Below the pieces are notes generated by a model that was given only the letters and a program-made list of their open reading frames with translations, did no database searches and was not told the origin of the DNA. Shown here in pieces: positions 1 to 7,404 of a stretch of 64,000 nt of DNA; position 1 is the first letter of the stretch, and each line of letters opens with the position of its first letter. The stretch spans positions 106,063 through 170,062 of the forward strand of contig NZ_JASCQG010000006.1 in NCBI RefSeq assembly GCF_030005555.1, written 5' to 3'. Both the position numbers and the translations under genes were made by a program. Source of the stretch: Empedobacter sedimenti (lineage in GTDB: Bacteria; Bacteroidota; Bacteroidia; Flavobacteriales; Weeksellaceae).

Positions 1-833
1 TACCATCAATGGCTTTACACGAATTATTGTATGATGCATTTGGTTGGGAAGCGCCTCGTTTCGCACATTTACCATTAATCCTAAAACCAGAAGGAAAAGG
101 AAAATTAAGCAAACGTGATGGAGATAAACACGGATTTCCAGTTTTCCCAATGGAATGGAAAACAGAAGAAGGAATTGCAAAAGGATACAAACAAGAAGGT
201 TATTTCCCAGATGCAGTATTGAATATGTTAGCTTTATTGGGGTGGAATTCTGGAACTGATCAAGAGATTTTTACAATGGAAGAATTGATTCAATTATTTT
301 CATTAGAAAAAGTTTCAAAATCAGGAGCACGTTTTTCTCCAGAAAAAGCAACTTGGTTTAATCATCAATATTTACAACAAAAATCTGTTGAAGAATTATT
401 ACCATCTTTCGAAGAAGTTTTAAAAGAAAACGGAATCGAAGCGAATCCAGCTTTAGATGTAAAAGTGGTTGAATTGTTAAAAGAAAGAGCAAACTTTGTA
501 AAAGATATTTTCGAACAAGGTCAATTCTTTTATATAGCTCCTTCTACTTACGACGAAAAAGCAGCTAAAAAAGCTTGGAAAGATGATTCTAAAGAGATTT
601 TAGGAAAATTTGTTGACGTTTTAAATTCATCAGAGTTTACGTCAGAAATTTTACACGATGCAATGGCAGAATTTGTTACAACGCAAGAAATTGGATTTGG
701 AAAAATCGGAATGCCTTTACGTCTTAGTTTAGTTGGTGCTTTACAAGGACCAGATGTTCCTGTAATTATGGCAACTTTAGGAAAAGAGGAAACGATTGCG
801 CGTATCAACAAAGCGATTGAAGTTTTAGGATAA
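1..833 (+). CDS. gltX: Glutamyl-tRNA synthetase, C-terminal part (5' end outside window)
   Basis: Charges tRNA-Glu with glutamate in the cytoplasm. The reading frame is open from position 3, so the first ATG at 9 is internal and the true start lies upstream of the window. About 277 residues are visible. The class I KMSKS-type signature appears as KLSKRDGD near residue 34 of the visible part, preceded by a PLILKPEGKGK stretch typical of GltX. The remainder matches the helical anticodon-binding half in length. The gene ends before a strong hairpin terminator shared with the convergent DUF779 gene. Confidence in the family is high because the KLSKRDG block is characteristic; only the catalytic N-terminal half cannot be examined here. 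Confidence 0.95.
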   Translation, partial: PSMALHELLYDAFGWEAPRFAHLPLILKPEGKGKLSKRDGDKHGFPVFPMEWKTEEGIAKGYKQEGYFPDAVLNMLALLGWNSGTDQEIFTMEELIQLFSLEKVSKSGARFSPEKATWFNHQYLQQKSVEELLPSFEEVLKENGIEANPALDVKVVELLKERANFVKDIFEQGQFFYIAPSTYDEKAAKKAWKDDSKEILGKFVDVLNSSEFTSEILHDAMAEFVTTQEIGFGKIGMPLRLSLVGALQGPDVPVIMATLGKEETIARINKAIEVLG

Positions 834-855
834 AATTATTTCTATCATAAATAAG

Positions 856-884
856 AAAGCCATTTGCATTGCAAATGGCTTTTC
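856..884. terminator. Bidirectional terminator between gltX and DUF779 gene
   Basis: A 12-bp perfect stem (AAAGCCATTTGC / GCAAATGGCTTT) with a 3-nt loop is followed by T-rich sequence on both strands. It sits between two convergent genes and probably ends both transcripts. Confidence 0.8.
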
Positions 885-886
885 TG

Positions 887-1258
887 TTATAAATTGATTT
901 TGACTTCGTCTAATTGATTAACTTCATCTTGAGAGAATATTCGATAATTGACTTTAAATGTTTTGCCAAGTGGAACTTCTAACGAAAAACCTCCTGCGCC
1001 AATTGCATCAATCACATCTAATTCGAAATGTGCATGTTTCCAATATTCGAACAAATCTTTGTCAATCCAAAATTCAACTCCATCAATTTCTCCAATGCAA
1101 ACATCTTTGTATCGAAGATAAAATTCTCCTTTTCTGAAACATTGCGGTTGCGTTCCTTCACAGCAACCTCCTGCTTGATAAAGCATTAAATCGCCATGTT
1201 TTGCTTTTAATTCATTCAATAAATTAATTGCTTTTTCTGTTGCATCAACACGTTTCAT
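887..1258 (-). CDS. DUF779 family protein paired with aldehyde dehydrogenase
   Basis: A 123-residue cytoplasmic protein. It has the conserved features of DUF779: a CCEGTQPQC cluster near residues 32-40 and an acidic, aromatic C-terminal half with a GGFSLEVP segment. DUF779 proteins are regularly encoded next to aldehyde dehydrogenases, and here the gene lies 27 bp downstream of one on the same strand, so they are almost certainly co-transcribed. The biochemical role of the family is not established. The close Cys residues suggest metal or redox chemistry, but that is inference. It ends at the shared bidirectional terminator after gltX. Confidence 0.88.
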   Translation of the reverse strand: MKRVDATEKAINLLNELKAKHGDLMLYQAGGCCEGTQPQCFRKGEFYLRYKDVCIGEIDGVEFWIDKDLFEYWKHAHFELDVIDAIGAGGFSLEVPLGKTFKVNYRIFSQDEVNQLDEVKINL

Positions 1259-1285
1259 TTTTTGAGATTTTAATTAATTATTGAT

Positions 1286-2791
1286 TTAGAAGAAACCTAA
1301 TTTCTTTTTGCTGTAAGAAACTAACATATTTTTAGTTTGACGGTAATGGTCTAACATCATTTTGTGGTTTTCACGTCCGATACCAGATTGTTTATAACCT
1401 CCGAAAGGCGCTCCAGCAGGATAACTATGATATTGATTAACCCAAACACGACCAGCCTGAATAGCACGTGGAACTTGATACAACTGATGAGCATCACGCG
1501 TCCAAACACCAGCTCCTAAACCATAAATTGTGTCATTTGCGATTTCTATTGCTTCTGCTTCATCTTTGAAAGTTGTAACAGCTAATACAGGTCCAAAAAT
1601 TTCTTCTTGGAAAACACGCATTTTGTTATGTCCTTTAAATAACGTTGGTTTGATGTAATATCCGTTTTCGATGTCTCCTTCCAAATGATTTGCATCTCCA
1701 CCAGTTAATAATTCGGCACCTTCTTCTTTTCCTAAATTAATATAACTTAAAATTTTGTCATATTGAATTTGAGAAGCTTGTGCACCAATCATTGTTTCAG
1801 GATCAAGAGGGTTACCTGCTTTTATTGCATTTACACGCTCTACAACTCGCGCAATAAATTTATCATAAATAGATTCTTGAATCAATAAACGTGAAGGACA
1901 TGTACAAATTTCTCCTTGATTAAGAGCAAATAATACTGCACCTTCAATTGCTTTGTCTAAGAAATCATCATCATGATCCATTACAGATTCGAAGAATACA
2001 TTAGGCGATTTTCCTCCCAATTCTAACGTTACTGGAATAATATTTTCTGTTGCATATTGCATCACGAAACGCCCTGTAGCTGTAGATCCTGTAAATGCAG
2101 CTTTCGATACTTTAGGATTTGTCACCAATGCGCGACCTAATTCTCCACCGAAACCATTTACAATATTAACAACTCCTGGAGGTAATAAATCTCCAATTAA
2201 TTCGAATAAATATAAAATCGAGATAGGAGTAGATTCAGCAGGTTTTAAAACTACACAGTTTCCAGCAGCCAAAGCAGGAGCTAATTTCCAAACAGCCATC
2301 AAAATTGGGAAGTTCCAAGGAATAATTTGCGCCACAACACCAATTGGTTCGTGAACAATGATAGATACAGTATCTTTATCTAACTCGTTAATAGACCCTT
2401 CTTCTGCACGAATTACCGAAGCAAAATATCTGAAATGATCTATTGCCAAAGGAATATCAGCATTTAAGGTTTCGCGAACTGGTTTACCATTGTCGTAAGT
2501 TTCTACAGCAGCAATATCTTGTAAATTTTGCTCCATACGATCCGCGATTCTATTCAGAATAATACTACGCTCTGTTGCTGATGTTTGACTCCACGTCTTG
2601 AATGCTTCATGAGCTGCGTCAACAGCTTTAGTCAAATCTTCTTCAGTTGAATGAGCAGCTTTTGTAAAAACTTTTCCTGTAAGAGGAGTAATTACATCAA
2701 AATATTTTCCTTGAGTAGGAGGAGTAAATTGACCATTAATGTAATTGTAGTACTGATTTTTGAAAGTAGGTACGTTAACTAAGTTTGCCAT
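1286..2791 (-). CDS. NAD-dependent aldehyde dehydrogenase (AldB/ExaC type)
   Basis: Oxidises aldehydes (acetaldehyde and similar are usual for this subgroup) to carboxylic acids with NAD(P)+. The protein is 501 residues from the chosen ATG. Visible family motifs are [14 protein letters not shown] (cofactor-binding side), FTGSTATGR, the [11 protein letters not shown] block with the general-base Glu, the GEICTCPSR block with the catalytic Cys, and EEIFGPVL near the C-terminus. The frame stays open upstream to 2893, but the extra 34 residues have no family resemblance, whereas [22 protein letters not shown] is a normal ALDH start. It heads an operon with the DUF779 gene. The upstream region to 2924 must hold its promoter and that of the divergent tmRNA. 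Confidence 0.95.
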   Translation of the reverse strand: MANLVNVPTFKNQYYNYINGQFTPPTQGKYFDVITPLTGKVFTKAAHSTEEDLTKAVDAAHEAFKTWSQTSATERSIILNRIADRMEQNLQDIAAVETYDNGKPVRETLNADIPLAIDHFRYFASVIRAEEGSINELDKDTVSIIVHEPIGVVAQIIPWNFPILMAVWKLAPALAAGNCVVLKPAESTPISILYLFELIGDLLPPGVVNIVNGFGGELGRALVTNPKVSKAAFTGSTATGRFVMQYATENIIPVTLELGGKSPNVFFESVMDHDDDFLDKAIEGAVLFALNQGEICTCPSRLLIQESIYDKFIARVVERVNAIKAGNPLDPETMIGAQASQIQYDKILSYINLGKEEGAELLTGGDANHLEGDIENGYYIKPTLFKGHNKMRVFQEEIFGPVLAVTTFKDEAEAIEIANDTIYGLGAGVWTRDAHQLYQVPRAIQAGRVWVNQYHSYPAGAPFGGYKQSGIGRENHKMMLDHYRQTKNMLVSYSKKKLGFF

Positions 2792-2924
2792 GATTTTAAA
2801 ATTTTTGATTTTTTCTAAGATACTTCTTTTAAACCAGCAAATATGTTTAAGAAAAGTTAATTCTAATTGGTATAATATTTGTACATTTGGCATCCGTTAA
2901 TAATTGATTGACAACTTACTTTAA

Positions 2925-3319
2925 GGGGCTGACTGGTTTTGACAGCAGGGCCAATGGGTAAGTAAGCATGCAGTGATAGGTTGTGTACTCACTTTAATCA
3001 GGCACTTCAACTTTTTAACTGGCAACGAAGAGTACGCTTTAGCTGCATAATTCTGAATTTTAGTAAGAATACGCCACGTCTATACTAGGTATAGAAGCTG
3101 AATGTCCCTCAAAAGCCTTGACTTACGGCGTTTGATACAGGGACACGGGAAAGTAAGAATAGGAACCTTAGTGCATCGGATAGGTTTCGAGATTTAAGAT
3201 GATAAGCGGTTGACAGAGTGTTTATTCTCAGGATATCGTCGAAAATTAATAATAAACTAAGCATGTAGAAAGCTTATTTGTTGCTTGTTTGGACGCGGGT
3301 TCGAATCCCGCCAGCTCCA
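2925..3319 (+). ncRNA. ssrA: Transfer-messenger RNA (tmRNA)
   Basis: The tmRNA rescues ribosomes stalled on broken mRNAs and tags the product for proteolysis. The 5' end GGGGCTGA and 3' end CAGCTCC form the tRNA-like acceptor stem (with one G-U pair), and GGGTTCGAATCCC forms the T arm at 3297-3309. The tag reading frame at 3021-3050 encodes GNEEYALAA followed by TAA; the YALAA end is the conserved degradation signal. The discriminator A is at 3319, with no encoded CCA. The last 14 bases belong to the left attachment repeat of the downstream island, so the 3' end has been rebuilt by integration without damage to the stem. Confidence 0.96.
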
Positions 3320-3320
3320 C
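3306..3320 (+). repeat. Left attachment repeat (attL side) inside ssrA
   Basis: TCCCGCCAGCTCCAC, identical to 16494-16508. It covers the 3' strand of the T arm and the acceptor stem of the tmRNA. The identity stops after 15 bases on both sides: AA versus AG before the repeat, AACTTT versus TAAATT after it. Confidence 0.9.
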
Positions 3321-3351
3321 AACTTTAAATGTTACTAGTTATGTAACCATT

Positions 3352-3386
3352 ATAAAACCTTCAATTTTAGGAGGTTTTATATTTTT
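3352..3386 (+). terminator. Terminator downstream of ssrA, supplied by the island
   Basis: A 9-bp stem (ATAAAACCT / AGGTTTTAT) with a short loop is followed by ATTTTTAT. It lies inside the island, immediately after the tmRNA, and probably replaces the original ssrA terminator, which is now beyond the right attachment repeat. Confidence 0.6.
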
Positions 3387-3418
3387 ATAAAAATTCTTCT
3401 ATTAACAACTATTAAATT

Positions 3419-3444
3419 TTCCATCCGTTTTTCCATCCGTTTTT
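3419..3444 (+). repeat. Left paired CATCCG repeats, candidate recombinase arm sites
   Basis: Two direct copies of TTCCATCCGTTTTT have their CATCCG cores at 3422-3427 and 3434-3439, exactly 12 bp apart. A similar pair with the same 12-bp spacing and orientation lies near the right end of the island. They sit 30 bp upstream of the integrase start, so they could bind the integrase or the excisionase-like protein, or act as an operator. Confidence 0.5.
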
Positions 3445-3470
3445 GTATTTTTATAAAAACGCTTAGTATT

Positions 3471-4703
3471 ATGAATGTAACTTTCGTATTAGCAAAACCA
3501 TCTTCAAACTTAGAAACGACAATAGAAATGGTAGTGAGATGGGATTCGCAACAAATTAGAATAAGCTCTAAAAAGAAAATATTGCCAAAAAATTGGAATC
3601 CTTTAAAAATGAAAGTTAAGGACTCTAATTTTAATAAAACTGGTCTAGAAATTAACTCTCATCTAGAGAAGATGAAATCATCAGCTACGGATGTATATAT
3701 TTTTTTAACTAATGGGTTTGGAAGACCTCCGCTGAAAGAAGAATTTAAAGTGAAATTTAAGAATTATTTTTTTGGTGGTGGTAAAATTGATTCAAAACCT
3801 AAAATTACAACATTGGTAGAAGCATTCAATTTGTATATCAAAACTAAAACGTATTTAAAAGAATCATCTATTCAAACGATCAATCAAACAAAGACAAATA
3901 TTGTGAATTATGAACTTCTAAATAAAGAAATAGTTACATTAGATAATTTTGATGTTAATATAAGGAATAGCCTTATTGATTTATTTTTTGAATTAGATTA
4001 TAAAGGACCAACTATTTATCGTCGTTTAAAATATATAAGGACAGTTTTGAAGTTTGCTGAAGAATTAGGATATTCTGTACATCCTTACTATAAAGTTAAT
4101 TCATTCTTAACTAAGGACGAGGAGTCTTATCAAATTGCTTTAACGGAAGAAGAGTTGAATGAGTTTATTAACCTAGATTTGAATTATGATAGTTCACTTG
4201 AATTAGTTCGAGATCAATTTTTAGCCTTAGTAATTACTGGACAGAGGTTTTCAGATTTAAATAAGATTACTTCTAATTATGTTGATGATGATGGATCACT
4301 TAAATTTATTCAAGAGAAAACCAAAATATCAGTTCATTTTCCGTTGATGAAAAATTTGAAACAAATTTTAGACAAATATCCTTTGGGTTGGCCAATTCGA
4401 TATTCGAATCAAAAGTTTAATAAAAAACTACAAGCTATAGCTAAGAAATGTAGTTTGTTAGAGCGTCCATTAATAAATAATGAGAATATTAAGAGAATGG
4501 ATAAGATTTCATCACATACAGCACGTCGATCTTTTGTTACCATTTATTATTCTAAAGGGGTTCCATTAGATGTTATTATGCTAGCAACTGGTCATAAACA
4601 AGAGAAGACGGTGAAAGGTTACATTAAAATGAATAAAAACCAAGAAGCTAGATTGCTGGAAATGGTATTAAAAGATGTAGAAATTAATATATCAAACGAA
4701 TGA
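3471..4703 (+). CDS. Tyrosine recombinase / phage-type integrase of the island
   Basis: Catalyses integration and excision at the ssrA attachment site. The protein has 410 residues. The N-terminal part has the arm-binding and SAM-like core-binding regions usual in Bacteroidota integrases. The C-terminal catalytic residues are visible: Arg259 (TGQRFSDL), His349 and Arg352 (SHTARRSF), His375 (ATGHKQ) and the nucleophile Tyr384 (VKGYIK). All five expected residues are present, so the enzyme should be active. It is the first gene inside the island, which is the usual position, and its stop overlaps the start of the next gene (ATGA), implying translational coupling. The ATG at 3471 is the first in frame after the repeat-rich leader. 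Confidence 0.95.
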   Translation: MNVTFVLAKPSSNLETTIEMVVRWDSQQIRISSKKKILPKNWNPLKMKVKDSNFNKTGLEINSHLEKMKSSATDVYIFLTNGFGRPPLKEEFKVKFKNYFFGGGKIDSKPKITTLVEAFNLYIKTKTYLKESSIQTINQTKTNIVNYELLNKEIVTLDNFDVNIRNSLIDLFFELDYKGPTIYRRLKYIRTVLKFAEELGYSVHPYYKVNSFLTKDEESYQIALTEEELNEFINLDLNYDSSLELVRDQFLALVITGQRFSDLNKITSNYVDDDGSLKFIQEKTKISVHFPLMKNLKQILDKYPLGWPIRYSNQKFNKKLQAIAKKCSLLERPLINNENIKRMDKISSHTARRSFVTIYYSKGVPLDVIMLATGHKQEKTVKGYIKMNKNQEARLLEMVLKDVEINISNE

Positions 4704-5410
4704 AATTTTTAGAATATTGGGAGGTTTTTGATGGATTATTAGAAATATCAATAGAAAAGGACTTTAAAGATTCAGTTGATTATACAGAGCTATTCAAAAG
4801 ATTAATTACTTCAGGGGAGGAAGAAAGTATTGATTGGGACTTTAATCATTTTGAAACGTTTGAATTACTTTTAAATAACAAATTAAAGGGTAAAGATCTC
4901 ATCGAAGAAAAAAATTTGATCCAGGCGGAGCAAGAAAAAATACTTGATAGATTATCTTATGATGGTGGATCTTTTCAAACGATTATTTTTAACGATCTCT
5001 TCTTTGATTGGATTGATACAAAAATGGTTGATAATGTAAAGCTTCAGCAATATAAGAAACTTCAGTATTTGAAGGGGAAATTAGATCGAATCGATGCAGC
5101 AGCTAACGATCCAAACAATTTTGACGCTGATGATCCGAAATTTGATTCTATCGCTAAAAAAATAATTGCATTGTACAAGCTGGGTATTTTAGATCATTTG
5201 GATAATAATAATAAATTAGTGGTATCGACAAATGCGAAAGCTAGGATTGTTAGTTTAATAACAGGAGATAATGTTACTACAATTCAATCGGCATTAAATG
5301 CGATGGTTAAAGGAAATATTGGTAAAAATAATCCACTAAACTCCACTAAGAGTTGTAATGAAGTAGACGTAATTCTTAACAAAATCGGAGCTAAAATAAT
5401 TAAGGAATGA
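4700..5410 (+). CDS. Unknown protein translationally coupled to the integrase
   Basis: A 236-residue acidic soluble protein with no signal peptide or membrane segment. The start ATG overlaps the integrase stop by 4 bases (ATGA), so the two are probably made together. The N-terminal half is rich in charged residues and predicted helical. The C-terminal part (residues ~150-236) has a pattern seen in integrase-associated Bacteroidota proteins: an ALYKLGILDHL helix, then a region with TTIQSALNAM, then NNPLNS. I cannot assign a function. Its position suggests a role in recombination or regulation of the element, which is inference. A search with HMM profiles for RteC-like or related Bacteroidota domains would be the natural test. 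Confidence 0.75.
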   Translation: MKFLEYWEVFDGLLEISIEKDFKDSVDYTELFKRLITSGEEESIDWDFNHFETFELLLNNKLKGKDLIEEKNLIQAEQEKILDRLSYDGGSFQTIIFNDLFFDWIDTKMVDNVKLQQYKKLQYLKGKLDRIDAAANDPNNFDADDPKFDSIAKKIIALYKLGILDHLDNNNKLVVSTNAKARIVSLITGDNVTTIQSALNAMVKGNIGKNNPLNSTKSCNEVDVILNKIGAKIIKE

Positions 5411-5412
5411 CG

Positions 5413-5431
5413 AATTAGGGAATCCCTAATT
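5413..5431. promoter_or_regulatory. 19-bp palindrome before the excisionase-like gene
   Basis: AATTAGGG and CCCTAATT are perfect inverted arms separated by AAT, starting 3 bp after the previous stop codon and 39 bp before the next start. The short spacer fits a dimeric operator better than an RNA hairpin, although the TTTTAG that follows would also allow a weak terminator. Confidence 0.45.
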
Positions 5432-5469
5432 TTAGTTCATGGTAGTTTTGGAGTAGAAAATTAAAACGC

Positions 5470-5745
5470 ATGAACAACTTAATTATGAACGAGGCTTTCG
5501 TTCAACAAATCGTAAAAGAACAAGTAGCAAAAGAACTTGAAAAGAATAAACAAGAACTAAAGGAAAAGGATACCTACTTAACAAAAGAAGAAGCTGCATC
5601 AATGTTTGGTATTTCAGTTTCTTCCGTAGATAATTACAAACGTAATGGTCTAATCCCGTATACCAAAATCGGTCGAGCAGTACGTTTTACTCTTCACGAT
5701 TTGAAGAACTCAATAATTCTCCAAAAGAAAGGTAAAAGTAGATAA
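5470..5745 (+). CDS. Helix-turn-helix DNA-binding protein, excisionase-like
   Basis: A 91-residue protein. After a charged helical N-terminus (residues 10-33), a MerR/excisionase-type winged HTH runs from about residue 36: YLTKEEAASMFGISVSSVDNY, then GLIPYTKIGRAVRF, the typical wing and recognition pattern of HTH_17 proteins. Small proteins of this type next to Bacteroidota integrases commonly act as excisionases or regulators of element genes. The upstream 19-bp palindrome could be its own operator. An alternative internal ATG at residue 6 exists, but the first ATG is kept because the open frame starts there and no stronger initiation signal is visible. Confidence 0.85.
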   Translation: MNNLIMNEAFVQQIVKEQVAKELEKNKQELKEKDTYLTKEEAASMFGISVSSVDNYKRNGLIPYTKIGRAVRFTLHDLKNSIILQKKGKSR

Positions 5746-5754
5746 CAACCTCCC

Positions 5755-5801
5755 TACGGGGAGGGGTATCTCCGTATCCGCTTAGATAAGGGGTACCTCC
5801 G
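5755..5801 (+). repeat. GC-rich hairpin and paired GGGGTAYCTCCG repeats
   Basis: CCTCCC-TAC-GGGGAGG forms a hairpin right after the HTH gene, followed by two direct copies of GGGGTAYCTCCG at 5763-5774 and 5790-5801 (27-bp period). The GC content is strikingly higher than the surrounding AT-rich DNA. It may be part of a structured transcript, a terminator without a U tract, or a protein-binding site. Confidence 0.5.
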
Positions 5802-5887
5802 CAATAAATTTCTTATCGAGCAGGTCGCTCCAAAAAAATTTCTAAAATTTTTCATTAAATAGGTTTAAAGTCTTAATGTGTACATAC

Positions 5888-6141
5888 TAGGCAGTATTTT
5901 GTATTGCCTAAATGTCACGTTATTAGTTTATAAAGTGACATTTTACGGATTGGATTTCAGTTAAATGATCTGGATTTTAGTTAGTGTTTTCTCATAAAAG
6001 AGCGAAAAAAAGAAATTACCAGAAATTGATGTGACATAACTACAAGAATTTGATGTCACTATTTGTAGAATAAAACAAGGTTAATTAACTCTATTTCATT
6101 TAATTGTAAATATTTAAAAATTTTAATGTCTTATCTGACAT
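5888..6141. repeat. Inverted-repeat cluster upstream of the HUH-like gene, candidate origin or operator
   Basis: This part of the 491-bp gap before the HUH-like gene holds no plausible gene. It contains TAGGCA/TGCCTA arms (5888-5893, 5905-5910), AAATGTCAC/GTGACATTT (5910-5918, 5935-5943), GTGACA/TGTCAC (6031-6036, 6054-6059), CTACAA/TTGTAG (6040-6045, 6063-6068) and ATGTC/GACAT (6126-6130, 6137-6141). The recurrent GACA/TGTC core suggests binding of one protein to several sites. Dense inverted repeats next to an HUH-like protein are the usual layout of nicking origins, but operator function is equally possible. Confidence 0.5.
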
Positions 6142-6236
6142 AAGCGACTATTTATAATAAATGAGTAATGGGGCTCATTATATCTTATTATATAATAATA
6201 GAATATGGTGAATAATAATATTTTAAAAAATTAAGA

Positions 6237-6887
6237 ATGTGGAATACAATAGAATTTTATAGGAGAACTAATATAATAGATGTCTCGTATAGAACACTTA
6301 TGAGACAAATTGGAAAAATATATGGTGTAAATGATGTAGTAAAAAAGAAAGTAATCAATGGATCAGAAACTTGGTTAATCAATTACAAATTCATTCCAGA
6401 GTATTTTCAAAGAAAAAGAAAGTTAAAATCTAATATTGATGATTTTAACCAGAAGATGGAAAAGAAGGTAAGAAAAGTAAAATCCACTTTTATTGTACCA
6501 GTTGACATTGATAAATATAACATTGAAATGAGTATAAACTTCAAAGACGATTACGATAAGGATTATTATGAATATATAGTAAAGGATTTATTTCTGCGAT
6601 CCTGTTTTGATATGTTTTATGTAATAGAGGAAGATTCTATTGGTTTTAATCATTTGCACGTTGGAATAAAAGGTGATGATACGCAAGAACTCAAATTAAT
6701 TTTACGACATACGTATGATTACCTTCATTTGCATGATTACGATGGTGATAAAAACAAAATATTTTCAAAACAAACAAATGTTGCCGTTATCCGTAATCAC
6801 AATGCTTACCTGGACTACCTGAAGAAAGGATCGACAATAGAATTCTTATTAAAGAAGAATAATTTAGAATTATTTGTAGATGGATAA
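6237..6887 (+). CDS. Putative HUH endonuclease / rolling-circle Rep-like protein
   Basis: A 216-residue protein. No database identity is claimed, but the motif order fits small HUH nucleases. There is a beta-strand with FIVPV at 85-89 (possible motif I), His139-Leu-His141 within FNHLHVGI (the HUH metal-binding motif), and Tyr194-Leu-Lys-Lys197 within YLDYLKKG (YxxK catalytic motif). HUH enzymes nick one strand at an origin by a tyrosine-DNA link and serve rolling-circle replication or mobilisation. The gene lies next to a cluster of inverted repeats that could be its target and overlaps the start of the next small gene by 8 bp. Alternatives are a degenerate Rep relic or an unrelated protein with chance motifs. 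Confidence 0.6.
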   Translation: MWNTIEFYRRTNIIDVSYRTLMRQIGKIYGVNDVVKKKVINGSETWLINYKFIPEYFQRKRKLKSNIDDFNQKMEKKVRKVKSTFIVPVDIDKYNIEMSINFKDDYDKDYYEYIVKDLFLRSCFDMFYVIEEDSIGFNHLHVGIKGDDTQELKLILRHTYDYLHLHDYDGDKNKIFSKQTNVAVIRNHNAYLDYLKKGSTIEFLLKKNNLELFVDG

Positions 6888-7352
6888 TATATATAAATTA
6901 GTTGAGGTAATTACCCAACAAAGTATTGCTGAAGATTGGTTAGAAGCAAAGAAAGAATGGGTTCCGTTTGACTTTTATTGTGATAATTCTGGTGTAATAG
7001 GTTGTTCGTATAGTAAGTTACCAACAATGAATATATATGTGTGATAAAGCATAAGTTGTCGGGAAAAACATTGATTGTAGGAAACTGCTGCGTCACAAAA
7101 TTCATGGATTTGCCTATAAGTAACAAGATCTTTACATCAGGAAGTAAGTTGAGAAAAGATATTTCAAAAAGTCTTAATGGCGATGTTATTCATCGTTTAA
7201 AGGAAATCAGTATCATAAATCATTACGAGTATCAATTTTATTTGGACCGTAAGAACAAAAAGAAATTGACGGATAAGCAAAAAGTATTCAAAATTAAAAC
7301 TAACCAAAAATTCTTGAATTGGTTAACAAGTTGTAAAAAAACCACATCATAA
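6880..7352 (+). pseudogene. Small Cys-containing protein split by a 2-bp frameshift
   Basis: An ATG at 6880, overlapping the previous stop, opens a 54-codon frame ending at TGA 7042-7044. The continuing frame from GTG 7041 gives 103 more residues. Removing one dinucleotide from the ATATATATGTGTG tract just before 7044 joins them into about 157 residues, with WVPFDFYCDNSGVIGC leading straight into a strand and GNCCVTKFM. The paired Cys blocks look like one zinc-binding domain divided by the shift. It could be a disrupted gene, a phase-variable gene with a slippage tract, or two coupled proteins, since GTGTGA offers stop-start overlap. Function unknown. It is followed by a strong terminator. 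Confidence 0.6.
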
Positions 7353-7369
7353 TTGATGTGGTTTTTTTG
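7341..7369 (+). terminator. Terminator closing the integration/HUH gene block
   Basis: ACCACATCA and TGATGTGGT form a 9-bp stem with a 4-nt loop, followed by seven Ts. It overlaps the stop codon of the small frameshifted gene and isolates the helicase operon, which starts 36 bp later. Confidence 0.85.
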
Positions 7370-7404
7370 TATATTCATAACCGAATTACATTATTGATTA
7401 TAAT

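Noticed and set aside
1286..2893. Longer aldehyde dehydrogenase start at 2893
   Set aside because: The extra 34 residues have no family resemblance; the ATG at 2791 gives a normal ALDH N-terminus.
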